DNA of 64,000 nt from Tetragonia tetragonoides (GCA_038025085.1 CM076147.1:3267501-3331500), one strand, 5' to 3'; counted from the stretch's first letter, positions 45,450 to 57,424 are shown. The notes: generated by a model not told the origin, from the sequence alone. Numbers and translations: made by a program.

Positions 45450-47671
45450 GGAAAGAATGATGTCACCTATCTTATCCCATTTTGGGTGAACAACAAACTC
45501 ATATCAGACTGAACAAGGTTAGGTGATCAAAGGTCTCCCACTCCCTAGTCCCTACCCACCCCGCTCGAGCCGATTGGGCCTTACTGTTATTGTCACCCCC
45601 TCGTAGTTTAATCGTTCATATGGAAATAAGGAAGTTCGATCAAATTTTGAATTTGGGACCTTCAAATTGGTAGATGTCTTGATAATCATTTAGGCAAAAG
45701 CCCTTGATTTATATTACTATTACAACCACTACTAGTACTACTACCAATTTTATTATTATTTTTTTTACTACTAATACGACTACTACTACCAATTTTATTA
45801 TTCTTTTTCACTGCTAATCGTGTTATAATAATCAAACTATAAAAATTTATGAAAATATAATTATTCAGAGGATTATATTTTAAGTGGTTAAAATAACGTA
45901 TTAATTATTCAATGCCTAGGTATGCCCGGATTTGGCTGTAACTTTGGAGTGTGTCGCCTTAACATTCATTGGATAATGAAATACACACTCATTATTTTCC
46001 AAAAAAAAAATTGTACTAATTAATGTTTAAAATGTGTGACCTTTGACTATTAAAAAAGCAAACAATATTGTAGTTATGGGACAGAAAAAGTAATATAACG
46101 GGAAACAAAAAATCATTTATGAATTAAACTGAGCTACGTACACTAAATGACTAAAGTACTACTCGAAATTAACATTCATAGCCCATCCATTATGTCACCA
46201 GAAAAATTAAAAAATACTTGTTCGAAAAGTGTCAATATAGTTTGACTTTGTTTACAGACCTAGGAAATTTGGCTTTACTGTATTGATGAGACTGATGTTG
46301 ACTCCTTAATCTACAAACTACTGCTGTTAGAGTGCTAGGTTAGGCGTAGGCTTAGGATCCCATTCAGCTCCTTCCAGTTCCACGGATCCACACTGCAACT
46401 CACTGTAAAAATGCTCGCCTCGGGCCTTTCCCCAACTGACTTTGAACACTCACTGTCACAGGGACGACCTTTTCACCCCTCTTTTGAATTTGTGATTGCA
46501 GGTTTTTTCTCTTATTCAGTTTTAATTTTTTTGATTGAAAGGAAAATATCTCTTAAATGAACTTCAATATTGAATATGTTGGGAAATATGTTTAGACAAG
46601 TTTTAATTGCTTAAAGGTCAAGTTAAAAAAAAATAATAAAAAAAGGTTCAATTCAGTTCACTTCAATCTTTTTACCAGAAATGACCGGGGGCATTATGAT
46701 TGACTATTTGGACTATGATGCCATAAACTTTCAGTGGGCTTGAACAAGGCCCACCCATGAAGAATGTAGAGTAATTGATGAGGCGGAACGGAATTTGTGT
46801 GGACTTAGTCCATGGTAAACTAATCGACTAAATCTTTTTTTAAAATGCTCTTTAAATTTTAACATATTTATACTGGTGTAGTTCATCCACAATGAACCAA
46901 GTTCACACAAAAAACAAGACGAGCTATTCGGATATCGGACAAGGGCACAAGGCACATTACAATTACTCTTTAGGCCTTTACAGTTTGGGATTGGTTCTTT
47001 TAGCAGCCCTTCTCAAAGAAGAGATTGAGATTTGAGAGAGAATAACCCTTTACAAACACCGTTTACTCCCAAAAAACGAAAACCGAAGGGGGTGCGTGTT
47101 CATGAGAGAGTAGATCGTCAAGCTTTGATGATAATGATGCTGTAAAGCAAAGGAGATAAAAGTGGACTTGGCTAGTCATACAATGAGTGTAATATACATC
47201 CCATTGTCTAGTGTCTATCTCTCTCCTCTCTTTGTGGTCCTTTGGATTTTATGGGAGTAGTATGGGTATGTGGGGCCTAAAGAAGATGAGAGAAATAGAC
47301 ACAAATATAAAGAGGACAATAGGGTGTATATTACACCCATTATATGGGTAGCTTTGTTGGATAAAAGTTAACTTTACACCACATGGTGAAGAAAATGGAG
47401 CAGCAGCTTTTCTCTCTCTCACTTGAGTAGTGCTTTCTTTGTTTGCTGATTTCAAGGGTTCCTTCAAAAGCAAATTACTTGCTCTCACATTAGTATAAAG
47501 TGCAAGCAAGCTTCCATCATTACTCAGAAAGTGCAAGAAAGAATATCATTCTTACACATATGTACAATACAATATTTTTTCATCTCCTTTTGGTGCTTAA
47601 AACTAACAATTATAGGGTCTGTTAATTTCAACTGACTTTAATTATTGTGAATTAAGTTGGAGAAATGACAC
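45450..47671. other. Non-coding or unassigned
   Basis: A stretch near 46330-46480 and another near 46990-47540 are less AT-rich. On the minus strand 47340-47536 has an open frame reading LLALYTNVRASNLLLKEPL, starting from TTG, which might be an exon but matches nothing I recognise. TTAGTCCATGGTAAACTAA near 46807 resembles the palindrome near 34930. Confidence 0.25.
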
Positions 47672-47674
47672 TAA

Positions 47675-47883
47675 GGGCATGTTCTTTTCAATTGGTTTTC
47701 AATTTTATCTAGTTTTACCCAGTTTTCATCAGTTACCAGTTACAAAATACAGTTTTGTCCAATTTTAATAATAATGATAACAACAATAATAACAACCTAC
47801 TACTACTACAACAACAATAACAACCTACTACTACTACTACAACAACAATTTTTATTTTTATTATCATTATAATTATTAATACA

Positions 47884-47926
<43 letters not shown>

Positions 47927-48076
47927 TATTATTATTATTAGTATTAGTATTGTTGTTATTATAATTATTATTGTTAGTACTATTATTAAATATTATTATT
48001 GTTATTGTTATAATGATTATTTTAGTTATTACTATTATTATTATAATAATAGTAATACTAATAATAGTAGAAATAA

Positions 48077-48115
<39 letters not shown>

Positions 48116-48330
48116 TCTTTAGAATTATTATTAAATATTAATATTATTATTATTATTGTTATTATTATTATTATTAACAGTGAAAATTAAACAATTTTCA
48201 GTTTTTTCCAGTTTCTCCCATTTCTCCCAGTTTTCCCCAGTTACCAGTTATACTTCCCAGTTTTCACCAGTTTTGTCCAGTTTCTCCGGCCAGTTACCAG
48301 TTCCAGTTTTCAGTTGAAAAGAACGAGCCC
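47675..48330. mobile_element. PIF/Harbinger-like MITE with CAGTTTT repeats and triplet arrays
   Basis: Termini GGGCATGTTCTTTTCAATTG and the inverted GGGCTCGTTCTTTTCAACTG are flanked by TAA at 47672-47674 and 48331-48333. Next to each end lie repeats of CAGTTTTCACCAGTTACCAG. The centre (about 47765-48175) is a self-complementary mix of ATT, AAT, GTT and CTA triplets. Confidence 0.85.
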
Positions 48331-48333
48331 TAA

Positions 48334-49436
48334 GGATGTGTTTTTTCCTCTTACTCAATAACTTGTTGAGTTCAATTCATTAATCTATTTTTTCTCTTAC
48401 AAATTACTATCCAAATCAGTTCAGTTCATTCCAATTCTATCTTATCATGTTTTGTTCAGTTCAATGAAAAATAATACACCCTAATATATGAAAAGAAAAC
48501 TATATTGAAAAATTGAACTAAACATTATGAAGCTTAACTACTTAAACCTAACTGAACTTACCTAAGCTATTCTTAGTTCCCCAACAATGTGAAATGAAAG
48601 AAAGTAAAAATTTAACAATAATTTACTAAATTGTTCACATGTCTCATCTCTGATGGTCATTCATGAAGAAGTTTTCACTAACACAATTTACGAAAGAAAA
48701 AAAATGTGTATCATCAATGAACTTTATTTTATGGCACGACAACTTCCATTCTGTCACGGCAACAAGCGTGTTTCAAATTTCAAAGTCAATGGTCAACAAT
48801 AATTCAACTAGTGATCTCCCCCCCCCCCTCCGACAATTATCTCCTCCTCTACCTAATTGTGACCCTTTTCTAGGTGGCTAATCAACCTCGCAACCATCAA
48901 TAGGTCGGGAATCGAGATAGAATTTACAACTCTGTCACTCCCCCTTATCTCTAAATTCTGTTGGTCGGAAATCTTTGTAAGATATAGTTGGGGTATTGGG
49001 TTCGGCGTCATTAATCTCTACTCTTCACCGAATTTTATTATCTCTAAACAGTACTCTAACTCTTAAAAGTTGCATTTTTCAAAAAAAATTTCAAAATCTA
49101 ATCGTTGATAATTAATCCTAATATAAAGAAGTTTGAAATCTAATATAATGAGTGGTATATGATATATTAAAACTAAATTGTCTTACATTTTCCACTAAAA
49201 TTAACGATATTATCACCTATTGTTTGTCACTCTAGAATTTTGGCCATCCACATTTGTGAATAATGGAATCAAGTGATTCTTCAAATCTATAACCCATATA
49301 AATGACTGATAATATTATTTTGTAGTATATTTAGTTTGTTGCCATTTTGTCCAGGTTGATTTGGTTTGCAGCTTTCTACATCAACTTTTCCGATAAAAGT
49401 TGTATTTGACATTGGACTCTCAAGGGATATTTGCAT
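48334..49436. other. Non-coding, nothing recognised
   Basis: TTCAGTTCA-like words near 48420-48480 suggest another MITE relic. The 72-codon frame at 48663-48881 has no recognised domain. Confidence 0.35.
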
Positions 49437-49550
49437 GTATATGTTAGGGAATATTATTTTAGTACTCTTAGTAATATTATTCTAGTACTATCAGGATTAT
49501 TATTCTAGATTAGCATATATTATAGAGATTGTGTAATCTAGAGTTTCTAT

Positions 49551-49647
49551 AATACGAGGACTTCCTAGGAGGTCACCCATCCTAGTACTACTCTGGGCCA
49601 AGCACGCTTAACTGCGGAGTTCTGATGGGATCCGATGCATTAGTGCT
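49551..49647 (-). pseudogene. 5S rRNA-like sequence, minus strand
   Basis: On the minus strand it reads CAGCACTAATGC, GGATCCCATCAGAACTCCGC, AGTTAAGCGTGCTTGG and GGATGGGTGACCTCCTAGG, matching plant 5S rRNA. The first ~14 bases are replaced by the palindrome joint and GGGCGAGAG is altered to GCCCAGAG. The A-box region and C-box region are largely kept. Confidence 0.85.
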
Positions 49648-49760
49648 GGGTGCAATCATACCAGCACTAATGCACCGGATCCCATCAGAGCTCCGCAGTT
49701 AAGCGTGCTTGGGCGAGAGTAGTTTTAGGATGGGTGACCTACTGGGAAGTATTCGTGTTA
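49648..49760 (+). pseudogene. 5S rRNA-like sequence, plus strand
   Basis: It starts GGGTGCAATCATACCAGCAC, matching the start of plant 5S rRNA with one change, and continues with CGGATCCCATCAGAGCTCCG, AAGCGTGCTTGGGCGAGAG and GGATGGGTGACCTACTGGG to TTCGTGTTATG. Two changes fall in the internal control region (GTTTTAGG for GTACTAGG, and CCTACTGGG for CCTCCTGGG). Not a normal tandem 5S gene. Confidence 0.88.
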
Positions 49761-49999
49761 TGAAAACTCTAGATTACATAACCTTTATAATATATGCTAA
49801 TTTAGAATAATATTCATGATAGTACTAGAATAATATTTCTAGGAGTACTAGAATAATATTTTCTAATAGTATACACCAAAATTTTTGTGAAAATGTTGGT
49901 GTTTGATGGTTGAATTTATAAAAATGTGAATCTCCATAAATGTTGGATAATTGTCATGAAGTATATATACAATACTTATCTTTATAACTGTAGAACACA

Positions 50000-51020
50000 A
50001 AAACTTTTATAAGACGGTCTTTTCGTAATTTTTGGTAAGATGGGGGTCACTTTTTAGTGAAACAAGCTAATGATCACCATTCATAATAAGTGACCCACTA
50101 CAAAAAAAGATGAAAAATAGTTGCGGAAATTAACCGTAGCTATAAGGCTAAATCCGCAGCTAAAAAGCGTCGGCGGCGGGTCCAACCACGGATTTAGTCG
50201 GCAGCAAAAAAGCCAGACGCTGGCGAAGTCAGCTGCGGAATTACTAATTTCCGCCGCAGAGCTTAGCGACGGAAATTAGTAATTCCGTCGCTGGCATTCT
50301 TTTTTTTTTAGAAAAATTTGGAAATAAAAAAGAAAAGAAAAGAAAAGATGGGAGGAATAAGAGGGGAAGCGTCACGGCACCAGGTCTCGTAGCTCACGCG
50401 CGAGCCCAAGCCTGGCCTGCCAACGCACGTGCAAGCCCACGGTCGCGAGCCCAAGCCCACAACGAAATACTCAAAGACTGCTGCTCCGAAGAATCGAACC
50501 CTGCACGCGCGTGAAGGGAAAGAGAGCACTTACCAGCACTCCAATGACTTGTCTTTGTTAGTATATGGGTTACAATAAATTTATAGCATAACTCGCCAAG
50601 TTGTTTATAATAAAATCAGCGGCGGAATCCCTATAATCCGCAGCTGATTTTTAGTTTTTGTTCAATTTCTTTTAATTTATCATCAAAGATGTGTTAAATT
50701 CCCAAAAAAAATATTTAGTTGCGGAAACTTAAAAATCCGCAGCTAAAATCAGCTACTGAATCAAATCCGTAGCTAATTAGCGGCGGATTAATTTTAATCC
50801 ACCGCTAATTAGCTGCGGATTTGATTTCGCGGCTGATTTGGCTGCAGTTTAATTTTCGCAGCTAATTAGCGGCGGATTTGTTCAACTACGCCGCTAATTA
50901 GCCGCGGAAATTAATCCGCAACTAATTTCCACAGCTATTTCTCCCTTTTTTTGTAGTGACCCCTACATTTCTAAATACTGATCTCCAATTTATTATGAGA
51001 TGATCTAACACAAGACTTGC
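50000..51020. repeat. Dispersed repeat (AAGACGGTCTT family) split by a CACTA element
   Basis: TAAGACGGTCTTTTCGTAAT and GGGGGTCACTTTTTAGTGAA on the left, then CCCTACATTTCTAAATACTG and ACACAAGACTTGC on the right of the CACTA element, match 57540-57715 and 60065-60225 in the opposite orientation. Confidence 0.65.
50096..50958. mobile_element. Non-autonomous CACTA (En/Spm) element, 863 bp
   Basis: Ends CACTACAAAAAAAG and CTTTTTTTGTAGTG are inverted repeats starting with CACTA, and the 3-bp duplication ACC flanks it (50093-50095 and 50959-50961). Subterminal repeats are variants of GCGGAAATTAATCCGCAGC and TAGCGGCGGAT in both orientations, as expected for transposase binding regions of this superfamily. 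No transposase. The GC-rich centre (about 50340-50540) carries GGTTCGATTC on the minus strand, a tRNA B-box-like word. Confidence 0.92.
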
Positions 51021-51415
51021 TCAATAATAATATATTTGATCTACCCCCTAGAATAATATGGAGATAGGAAAAACAATTGAAATTATTTCAATAATTACTG
51101 GTGAAGTATGGATCAAGCAAAAAAATAATTTGATTGGTTAGTGGTCAGACATGCATGCTTCGCCTAAAGTTTGCTTGTTGCGCTACTTAAGGTCAATATG
51201 GATCCTCTGTCTTATTTTATGTATCACTAAATCACTATTCACTATTCACTCTCTATCTCAATCACATCAATCGTCTGATGCAACTATGCAACATTTAAGT
51301 TTTGCCATGATCATTTGATTTTGTAAATTTGATTTTTTTTAAAGTTTTATTTCTCCAATATTCACTTTGACTTTAACATCTATGAAGTTTTAAAAGTCAT
51401 CCTAGATTTTATAGA
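51021..51415. other. Non-coding spacer
   Basis: Nothing recognised. Confidence 0.3.
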
Positions 51416-51423
51416 AGTCACAG

Positions 51424-51826
51424 TAGGGGTGTTCATATGCGGGTATCCGAAATTTCGAATACCAAAATTTGATATCCGAACCCGTATTCGGATATCCGAA
51501 ATTTCGAATTCGGATAATCAGATATCCGCTATCCAAAATATATTTATATATTTTATTTTTTATCCTATTTTGTGCCTAATATTTTGAAAATATGAGCCAA
51601 ATATTTCGGATAGTTTCGGATTTTCGGATAGTTTCGGATAATTTTCGGATATTTTGGATCATTTTGAATTTTTCGGACATTTTCAAATATCTGAAAATTT
51701 TGGAAAATGGTATCCGAACCCGAAAAATCAGATATCCGTTTTTTGGGTATCCGAAATTTCGGATACCCGCTTTTTCGGATAATTTCAGTTAGGATATTCG
51801 GATTCGGATATTTTTGAACAGCCCTA
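51424..51826. mobile_element. Non-autonomous hAT element with TATCCGAAATTTCGG repeats
   Basis: Termini TAGGGGTGTTCA and the inverted TAGGGCTGTTCA are flanked by the 8-bp duplication AGTCACAG/AATCACAG (one mismatch). The interior is packed with GGATATCCGAAATTTCGG-like palindromes and GGATAGTTTCGGAT words. No transposase. Confidence 0.85.
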
Positions 51827-53735
51827 AATCACAGTACTCTTTGCTAAAGCTTCATCTAGCAAGGTTCATATATTTTCAACAAAGAATAAATGTGATAAAC
51901 CCTACTTCTCACATTTAGGTTGAAAATTAAAACTTTTGATTTCTTTGCAATTCTGCAACACGCCAACACATCTATCAAGATGTTCTATCGGTATCACAAT
52001 ATGATGACGTCTTTTAACAACATTAATCAAAACAAAACCACCTAACAGGAAAAAAAAAAACATCAAAGCAAATCAACAAGCAACTTGGAAAACTACATAT
52101 ATACTACACACGTCCCTTCCAAATACATGCGAATGACATATTTGGATCCCCCCTCTTCACTTAAGCAGGCGAGGCTAGAGCTTTCACCATTTACTTGCTA
52201 CTATGCACCATTTACTTCGCAAGTACTTCCTCCGATCCGTTCCTAACTCATCTACTTTTTTTTTTTTATATCCGCTTTAAATTCATCTACTTACATTTCT
52301 ATTTGGTGGTGTTTTTGGTACTAAATGACCCACCTACCCTTACTTTTATTATCATAATTGTTTGTCATTTCGCACTTGGGCTAGAGTAATGCTCGTGACT
52401 AGCTCAATGTCCTACTTCGTGACATTGACACCATTTGGCAAAGGATAACGGATCCATCCACTGTTCTTATAAGAACTTAAGAACAGTAGAGTATTGTCGT
52501 TGATATATCTACTCTTCGATTGAAAGAAGTGATTTTAAGACTATTAGATAGAGATTTATGGATCCTTTGTTGTCCCTTTCTCTCTATATCTCTCTCCTCT
52601 AAGTCTTTTAATTTGAACCCCCCTATCAAAGGATCAAGAATCCACCCCTTTATCCAATGAAGAAAAATTCACCTCCTCTAATTTAAGGGCGTAGGTTTGG
52701 AGAACAACACTCTACTATTATTTTACAACATTAGAAGATTTGCTCCCTGGATAGAGGGGGTGCTATGAGCTTTTGAAATTCAAACACTTAGAGATAAGGA
52801 AGACAGAGAATTGAAGGAACAACATAAGAACTGTAACAGGAGAGGATACAATTTGTTGGCAAAGAGTCTATTATATTGAGCAGGATGAAAGCTCTCTCCT
52901 ATGTACTTTTCCCTTAGTACCCAAAAATTATATTAGGTTCCGAGGTAATTTCTTTAAATTGATGTTCCAACTTGTTTATATTGATGTTCAATTGATTTTT
53001 CTATTGTCTTAGCCATTATCCTCAAAATACTTGTAACAATATGTATACAATCATTGAGGTTGTTCAAACTCTTCAATATTGCTTCGAAAAAGAAGTTTGC
53101 TTAATATTTTTCTTGTTGGTTCCACACTAAGCATGCTAAAAAATGGGGCAGGAATATGGTACGTTTGTTTTCTCCTAGCTTGGCTGCATTAGAGAAATAA
53201 GGTACTATACCAAAAACACGAATTTAAACTTAACTCTTCCCTTTTTTAATTATGTTTCTCTCTCTTTGGTCCCCAACCAAATGACCAACCGAAGTGACTG
53301 ACAAAAAATTGCATGTCCAATTGAAGAGATTTGTCCCATTAAGGAGCGATGGAGACACAATGACAAATTGACAATGCTGGCATATATAATTTCAGATTTT
53401 GAGGTTCTATCCTAATTCTCCACTGTTTTCATTCATCTCCTTTGTTTACTTCTTTGTCCCACAACCGACGAAGAGAACTATCTACAGTTCATCGAACTAA
53501 ACTCGTGTTAGGATTCTCATCATTTACTAGAAGAAATGAAAGCCTAAATTACCAAAATATAGCGTTAGCTCTCTATTTTTTAGTTTATTGAAAGAGATCT
53601 GACCCTAGATTAAATAAATGGAAGCAAATGAAATGAAGAGTATCTCAACTCACTAAACTCAAGTTAACCAAGTAGGAGTGTGTTATTTTCACTTATTTCA
53701 ATGTACCCAAACAGATCAGACTTCTTATTAAAGAA
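51827..53735. other. Non-coding, nothing recognised
   Basis: A short inverted word pair, TGTTCTTATAAGAACTTAAGA, lies near 52460 (partly palindromic). TACTTCCTCCGATCCG near 52214 resembles a Stowaway terminus but no partner was found. No gene. Confidence 0.3.
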
Positions 53736-53739
53736 GGCT

Positions 53740-54145
53740 TCATGTCGTGCCCATGTCGTGCCTTCGTGCTTTGGAATAATGTCGTATCGTGTCGTGTCGT
53801 GTCGTACTCATAGTTGTCATGCTTCATACTCGTGTCGTGTCGACTCATCTAAAAGGTAGGCCTACGTCGTGCCCATGCTAGTGCTTGTGTCGTGTCGTGC
53901 TCGTGTCGTACCTAGGCTTTTTTTAAATATTATCTAAATTTTTGTCGTGCCCTGTGGTGTCGTGTCGTGTCGTGTCGTGCATGGTCGTGCTTGACCGTGC
54001 TTACAATTTAAAATCTAGGACCCGGTCCAGACCTGCTCATTCATACCCGTGTTCGTGCATGTGCTTGCTCCATGTCGCGCCGTGTAAAAGGCGTGTCAGG
54101 TCGTGTCGAACCTCGTGCTAACCGTGCCTAGTGTCATCTCTACTT
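53740..54145. mobile_element. Probable hAT-type MITE with CGTGTCGTGT repeats
   Basis: GTCGTGCCCATGTCGTGCC opens a tract of GTCGTGTCGTGTCGTG-type repeats that ends CCTAGTGTCATCTCTA. The right terminus read inward, TAGAGATGACACTAGG, looks like a hAT end. The left terminus and duplication are not clear. Confidence 0.5.
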
Positions 54146-55126
54146 CTTGTTGGTCAAAACAGATAAGTTGATAATACTTATCCAATCAGATTAGATATGT
54201 GGAGGTCACTTACGTATCCGACCATATCAGATTTTTAGAGGCCGCTTAATCAATCGGATCAAATTAATATAAGGCAGTGAAAAATCACACACAATTGCTT
54301 ACTATTCACTTATCTGTCGGATCAAATATCATGGAAGTTCACAAAATCAATTTTTTTATATTGCCAAATGATAATTATTATATTTTATGTATAATATCAT
54401 ATTTTCATGTCTCAACCAATAACAACTAAAAATAATTTTATCATAATAGCATATCAACGAATATAATGCATTGTTTTTTTTTAGCGTTGGAGAAGAGGAA
54501 GGAGAAATTATTATTATTGATTGATAGTCAAATAATATTTACAATAATTATCATTCCTGGTTAATAGAAGATCTAAAATAATAGGACAAAAATTCTTCAA
54601 CTCATTAATTTCGCTTTTGATGTTTGACTCCGAAACTATGATAGAACTCCAACCATGTATAAAAATCGATGAGTAAACAATCTTTTCTGACAAAGATCTT
54701 AATTGTTGGTCTAAATTCGTTGAAGTAGAAATTTGTACGACCTTCCAAAATTATCATTCTGGCAAAACCATAAAAACTCTTCTAATAGGAGAGGATAAAA
54801 ATCTCATAGACAGGCATATCAAACAACAAAGAAAAACAATAAAAACAATGATGGCAAGTTGAGAATGGTTAAAAATCAACCACTCTCGAGCTAAAAAACA
54901 CTCTTATGATGGAATAACTTAGGATTAGAGAGGGGAAGGAGACGGAGGAGAAGGGTCATTTCTGATGTATATATAATAATTTTATATGCTCTTATTGTAT
55001 GTGATTTATAATGAATATATTTATATGAGATAACACTCTCTTCAAAAGCATTCAACATAATTTCAAGCGTGTTTTTAAAGTTTGTATAAGATCCCACGGT
55101 AGAATAAGATGATTTTTGCGAAAATA
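54146..55126. other. Non-coding, nothing recognised
   Basis: The minus-strand frame at 54891-55172 overlaps a MITE end and has no domain. Confidence 0.3.
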
Positions 55127-55377
55127 GGGTGCGCTTGTTGAAGTTTACACGTTCAGTTCGTTCAATTGTCAATTCAGTGATTTCAAATTCAGTGAAATGA
55201 TGTTCAATTCAGTTCAGTGGTGTTGAGTTCAGAAAACATACTTTTGTCTTACATATAAAGTTGTGTTTAATCCAGTTCAGTTGTGTCCACTACAGTTCAG
55301 TAGTGTCTAGTTTAGTGATGTTGAATTCAGTTCAGTTTAGTTCAGTTATGGTAAATTCAGCTCTAACAAACGCACCC
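55127..55377. mobile_element. PIF/Harbinger-like MITE, TTCAGTTCA family, complete
   Basis: Termini GGGTGCGCTTGTTGAAG and the inverted GGGTGCGTTTGTTAGAGC. The interior is dense in TTCAGTTCAG words on one strand. The flanking triplets are ATA and ACA, so the duplication is imperfect. Relatives lie at 3225 and 12363. Confidence 0.75.
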
Positions 55378-55391
55378 ACAATAGTGATTTA

Positions 55392-55714
55392 GGGTGTGAT
55401 CTTTTCCAATTATTGGACCTTAACCAATCAGTGAAAATAAGTGGCAGAACATTACTGAATCAAGCGGAATTAGTGGTAAGACCTTACCCAATTAGTTAAA
55501 ATCAGTAGCAGAACCTTACCCAATTAGTGAGAATCAGGGGAAAAAAATAAATACCTTCTCACGCAATCAGTGCAAGACCGTACTGAATCAGTGAAAATCA
55601 GTGTCAGGACCTTACCGAATCAGTGAAAATCAGTGGCGAGACTTTCCTCAATCAGTGGGAACCACTGGCAAGACCTTACTCAATTAGTGAGAATCAATGG
55701 AAAAGAACGCACAT
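55392..55714. mobile_element. PIF/Harbinger-like MITE, ACTGATT family
   Basis: Termini GGGTGTGATCTTTTCC and the inverted ATGTGCGTTCTTTTCC are flanked by TTA at 55389-55391 and 55715-55717. The interior consists of AATCAGTGGCAGAACCTTAC-type repeats. Same family as 38434. Confidence 0.78.
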
Positions 55715-56504
55715 TTATGGACAAGTAGTCACAATTGTTCTTCATAAAAGTCACCTAGTCTCACTGTGAGATGGGATGACTTTTGTGGAAAGTAAGAGTG
55801 ATTTGTGGACAAAAAGTCATCAAATCTCACCGTAGGACGATTTTATACAAGATTTATTATATAAGAGTATAAGAGACAAGCTAGGGAGTTGTCAACTTTT
55901 TTTCCTTGCTCGTGTATAATAAAAGTAGCATTGATGATTGATCCCCTTGTTGATTGCAAAAATTCATAATTGTTATGGTAGCTATTTTTTAATAGTCAGT
56001 TAAAGTGGTACATGAATAATTTGCATGATGTATATGTCTACCTTGCTTACAATAATTGTATTTATTTCCCATCAAATAAATAAATAATAATTGTATTTAT
56101 TAACATGGATCCACACAATATTTCGACAATAATGATAACAAATATTTGAATATGCATGATTTCAGAACAGCACATTACTCTTCCATAAGCAAATGGTTAG
56201 GGGGAAATTCTTACTTAATTGGTTAGTTTCAGGGTGGTTGTAGGGGGTACAGCACGCTATTATCGTATTTGGGCTGACCTTGATTTTTGTATGGTGTTAG
56301 GCAGAGTCATTATCCGTATGACACCCAACCCTTTTTAATGCAAATTTGGTGGAAGTAATTAATTAATAACTAGCTAGACTCTTTTTACTCCGCTTGTCCA
56401 CAAGCTTTATTTTGTTAGTTTGTTTGTTTGTTATATATGCGTGCTTTAATTTGCATGCTATTGCATTTATTCGAAATTTTTTCAGTGTACATTCTAATAA
56501 TAAA
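55715..56504. other. Non-coding, nothing recognised
   Basis: Two AAGTCA...CTCACTGTGAGA-type words near 55750 and 55820 suggest a small repeat. No gene. Confidence 0.3.
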
Positions 56505-56798
56505 AAAAAATGACTGCGAATTTCTCATATCAAATTTTGGTGGCTGATAAGCGACCAAAATCTAGTCGAATGCTAAATCGGACACAATTTTGGGCAGCCA
56601 CCAATTCAATAACGGATGAAATTTTCAGTCGCATGGGGTTTAGCGTCTGTCATATCGAATGCTAAAAAAAATTAGCGTCTAGACTTTTGCCGTTCACGAT
56701 ATTTAGACACTAATCAGTCGCTAAACAGAATTAGCAACCAATTTTAAGCGTTTTGTAACCGATTTGGTCGGTAGGTAATCTGTGCTTTTCTTGTAGTG
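56505..56798. mobile_element. CACTA remnant
   Basis: The right end CTTTTCTTGTAGTG is a CACTA terminus. The interior repeats GCGACCAAAATCTAGTCG-like words. The left CACTA is lost, replaced by an A-rich run near 56503-56513. Confidence 0.55.
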
Positions 56799-56864
56799 AA
56801 ATAAATTATTATGATTAGACCCATTTGCAGTTTACCTCGTAAGTTGTAAGGAACCGAACATTAA

Positions 56865-57424
56865 GGCTCTGTTTGGTTGTGCGGAAAATTGTTTTCAATT
56901 AAAAAGTATTTTCAGCTGAAAATCATTTTCGGTGTAAAATGTATTTTCGTTCACATTTTCCATTGTTTGGTTAATGGTTACAATGGAAAACAATTTTAAT
57001 GAAAAACTATTTTTCATAAAAATTAAAATCTACTAACATATTTGCGTTGATCTCGAAATGTTAGGTGGATACAAAAATAAATCACATCAAACACATATCG
57101 TAGTAAAAAATTGTACTTATTTGAAGGGAAAAAAATATTGAGAAAGTGACCCGAAAGTTCAGCCCGAGGCCCAATCAAGTCGGTTGCGAGTTTGTTTTTA
57201 TAACAAGATGTCCCCGACAACCAAACCAAATGATCAAGTCCACTATTAATGCTCCGGGGACATAGTGTCCCACCAACGAAAAACTGTCTTCCCTTCATTT
57301 TGAAGGGAAAACATTTACACCTATATAGATGAAAATGTTTTTCCCCTGAAAACCATTTTCCTTCTCATTGTAAACGAATCAACGAAAAATAGGAAAACTG
57401 TTTTCCAGGAAAACAGACGGAGTC
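56865..57424. mobile_element. PIF/Harbinger-like MITE, GGCTCTGTTTGG family
   Basis: Termini GGCTCTGTTTGGTTGTG and the inverted GACTCCGTCTGTTTTCC are flanked by TAA at 56862-56864 and 57425-57427. Subterminal CATTTTC/GAAAATG words are inverted. The centre (about 57140-57300) is unlike the ends and may be a captured or nested segment. Confidence 0.8.

Larger units (their letters stand above)
49442..49868. mobile_element. Palindromic element made of two head-to-head 5S rRNA-like copies
   Basis: The whole 427 bp is a near-perfect inverted repeat centred near 49655. Each arm has a 5S rRNA-like half near the centre and an AT-rich outer part with repeated TAGTACTAGAATAATATT-type words. Termini TGTTAGGGAAT and the inverted TATTAGAAAAT are flanked by the 5-bp duplication GTATA at 49437-49441 and 49869-49873. 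The TG start, the 5-bp duplication and 5S sequence recall Cassandra-type TRIM LTRs, but those carry direct, not inverted, repeats. The identity is therefore an inference. Confidence 0.75.

Noticed and set aside
47249..47536. Minus-strand protein gene
   Set aside because: The frame needs a TTG start and matches no family I know. It could be an exon, so it is noted in the 45450-47671 entry but not called.
49551..49760. Functional 5S rRNA genes
   Set aside because: The copies are inverted, share a palindromic joint, carry changes in the control region and lack the tandem spacer arrangement of plant 5S arrays.
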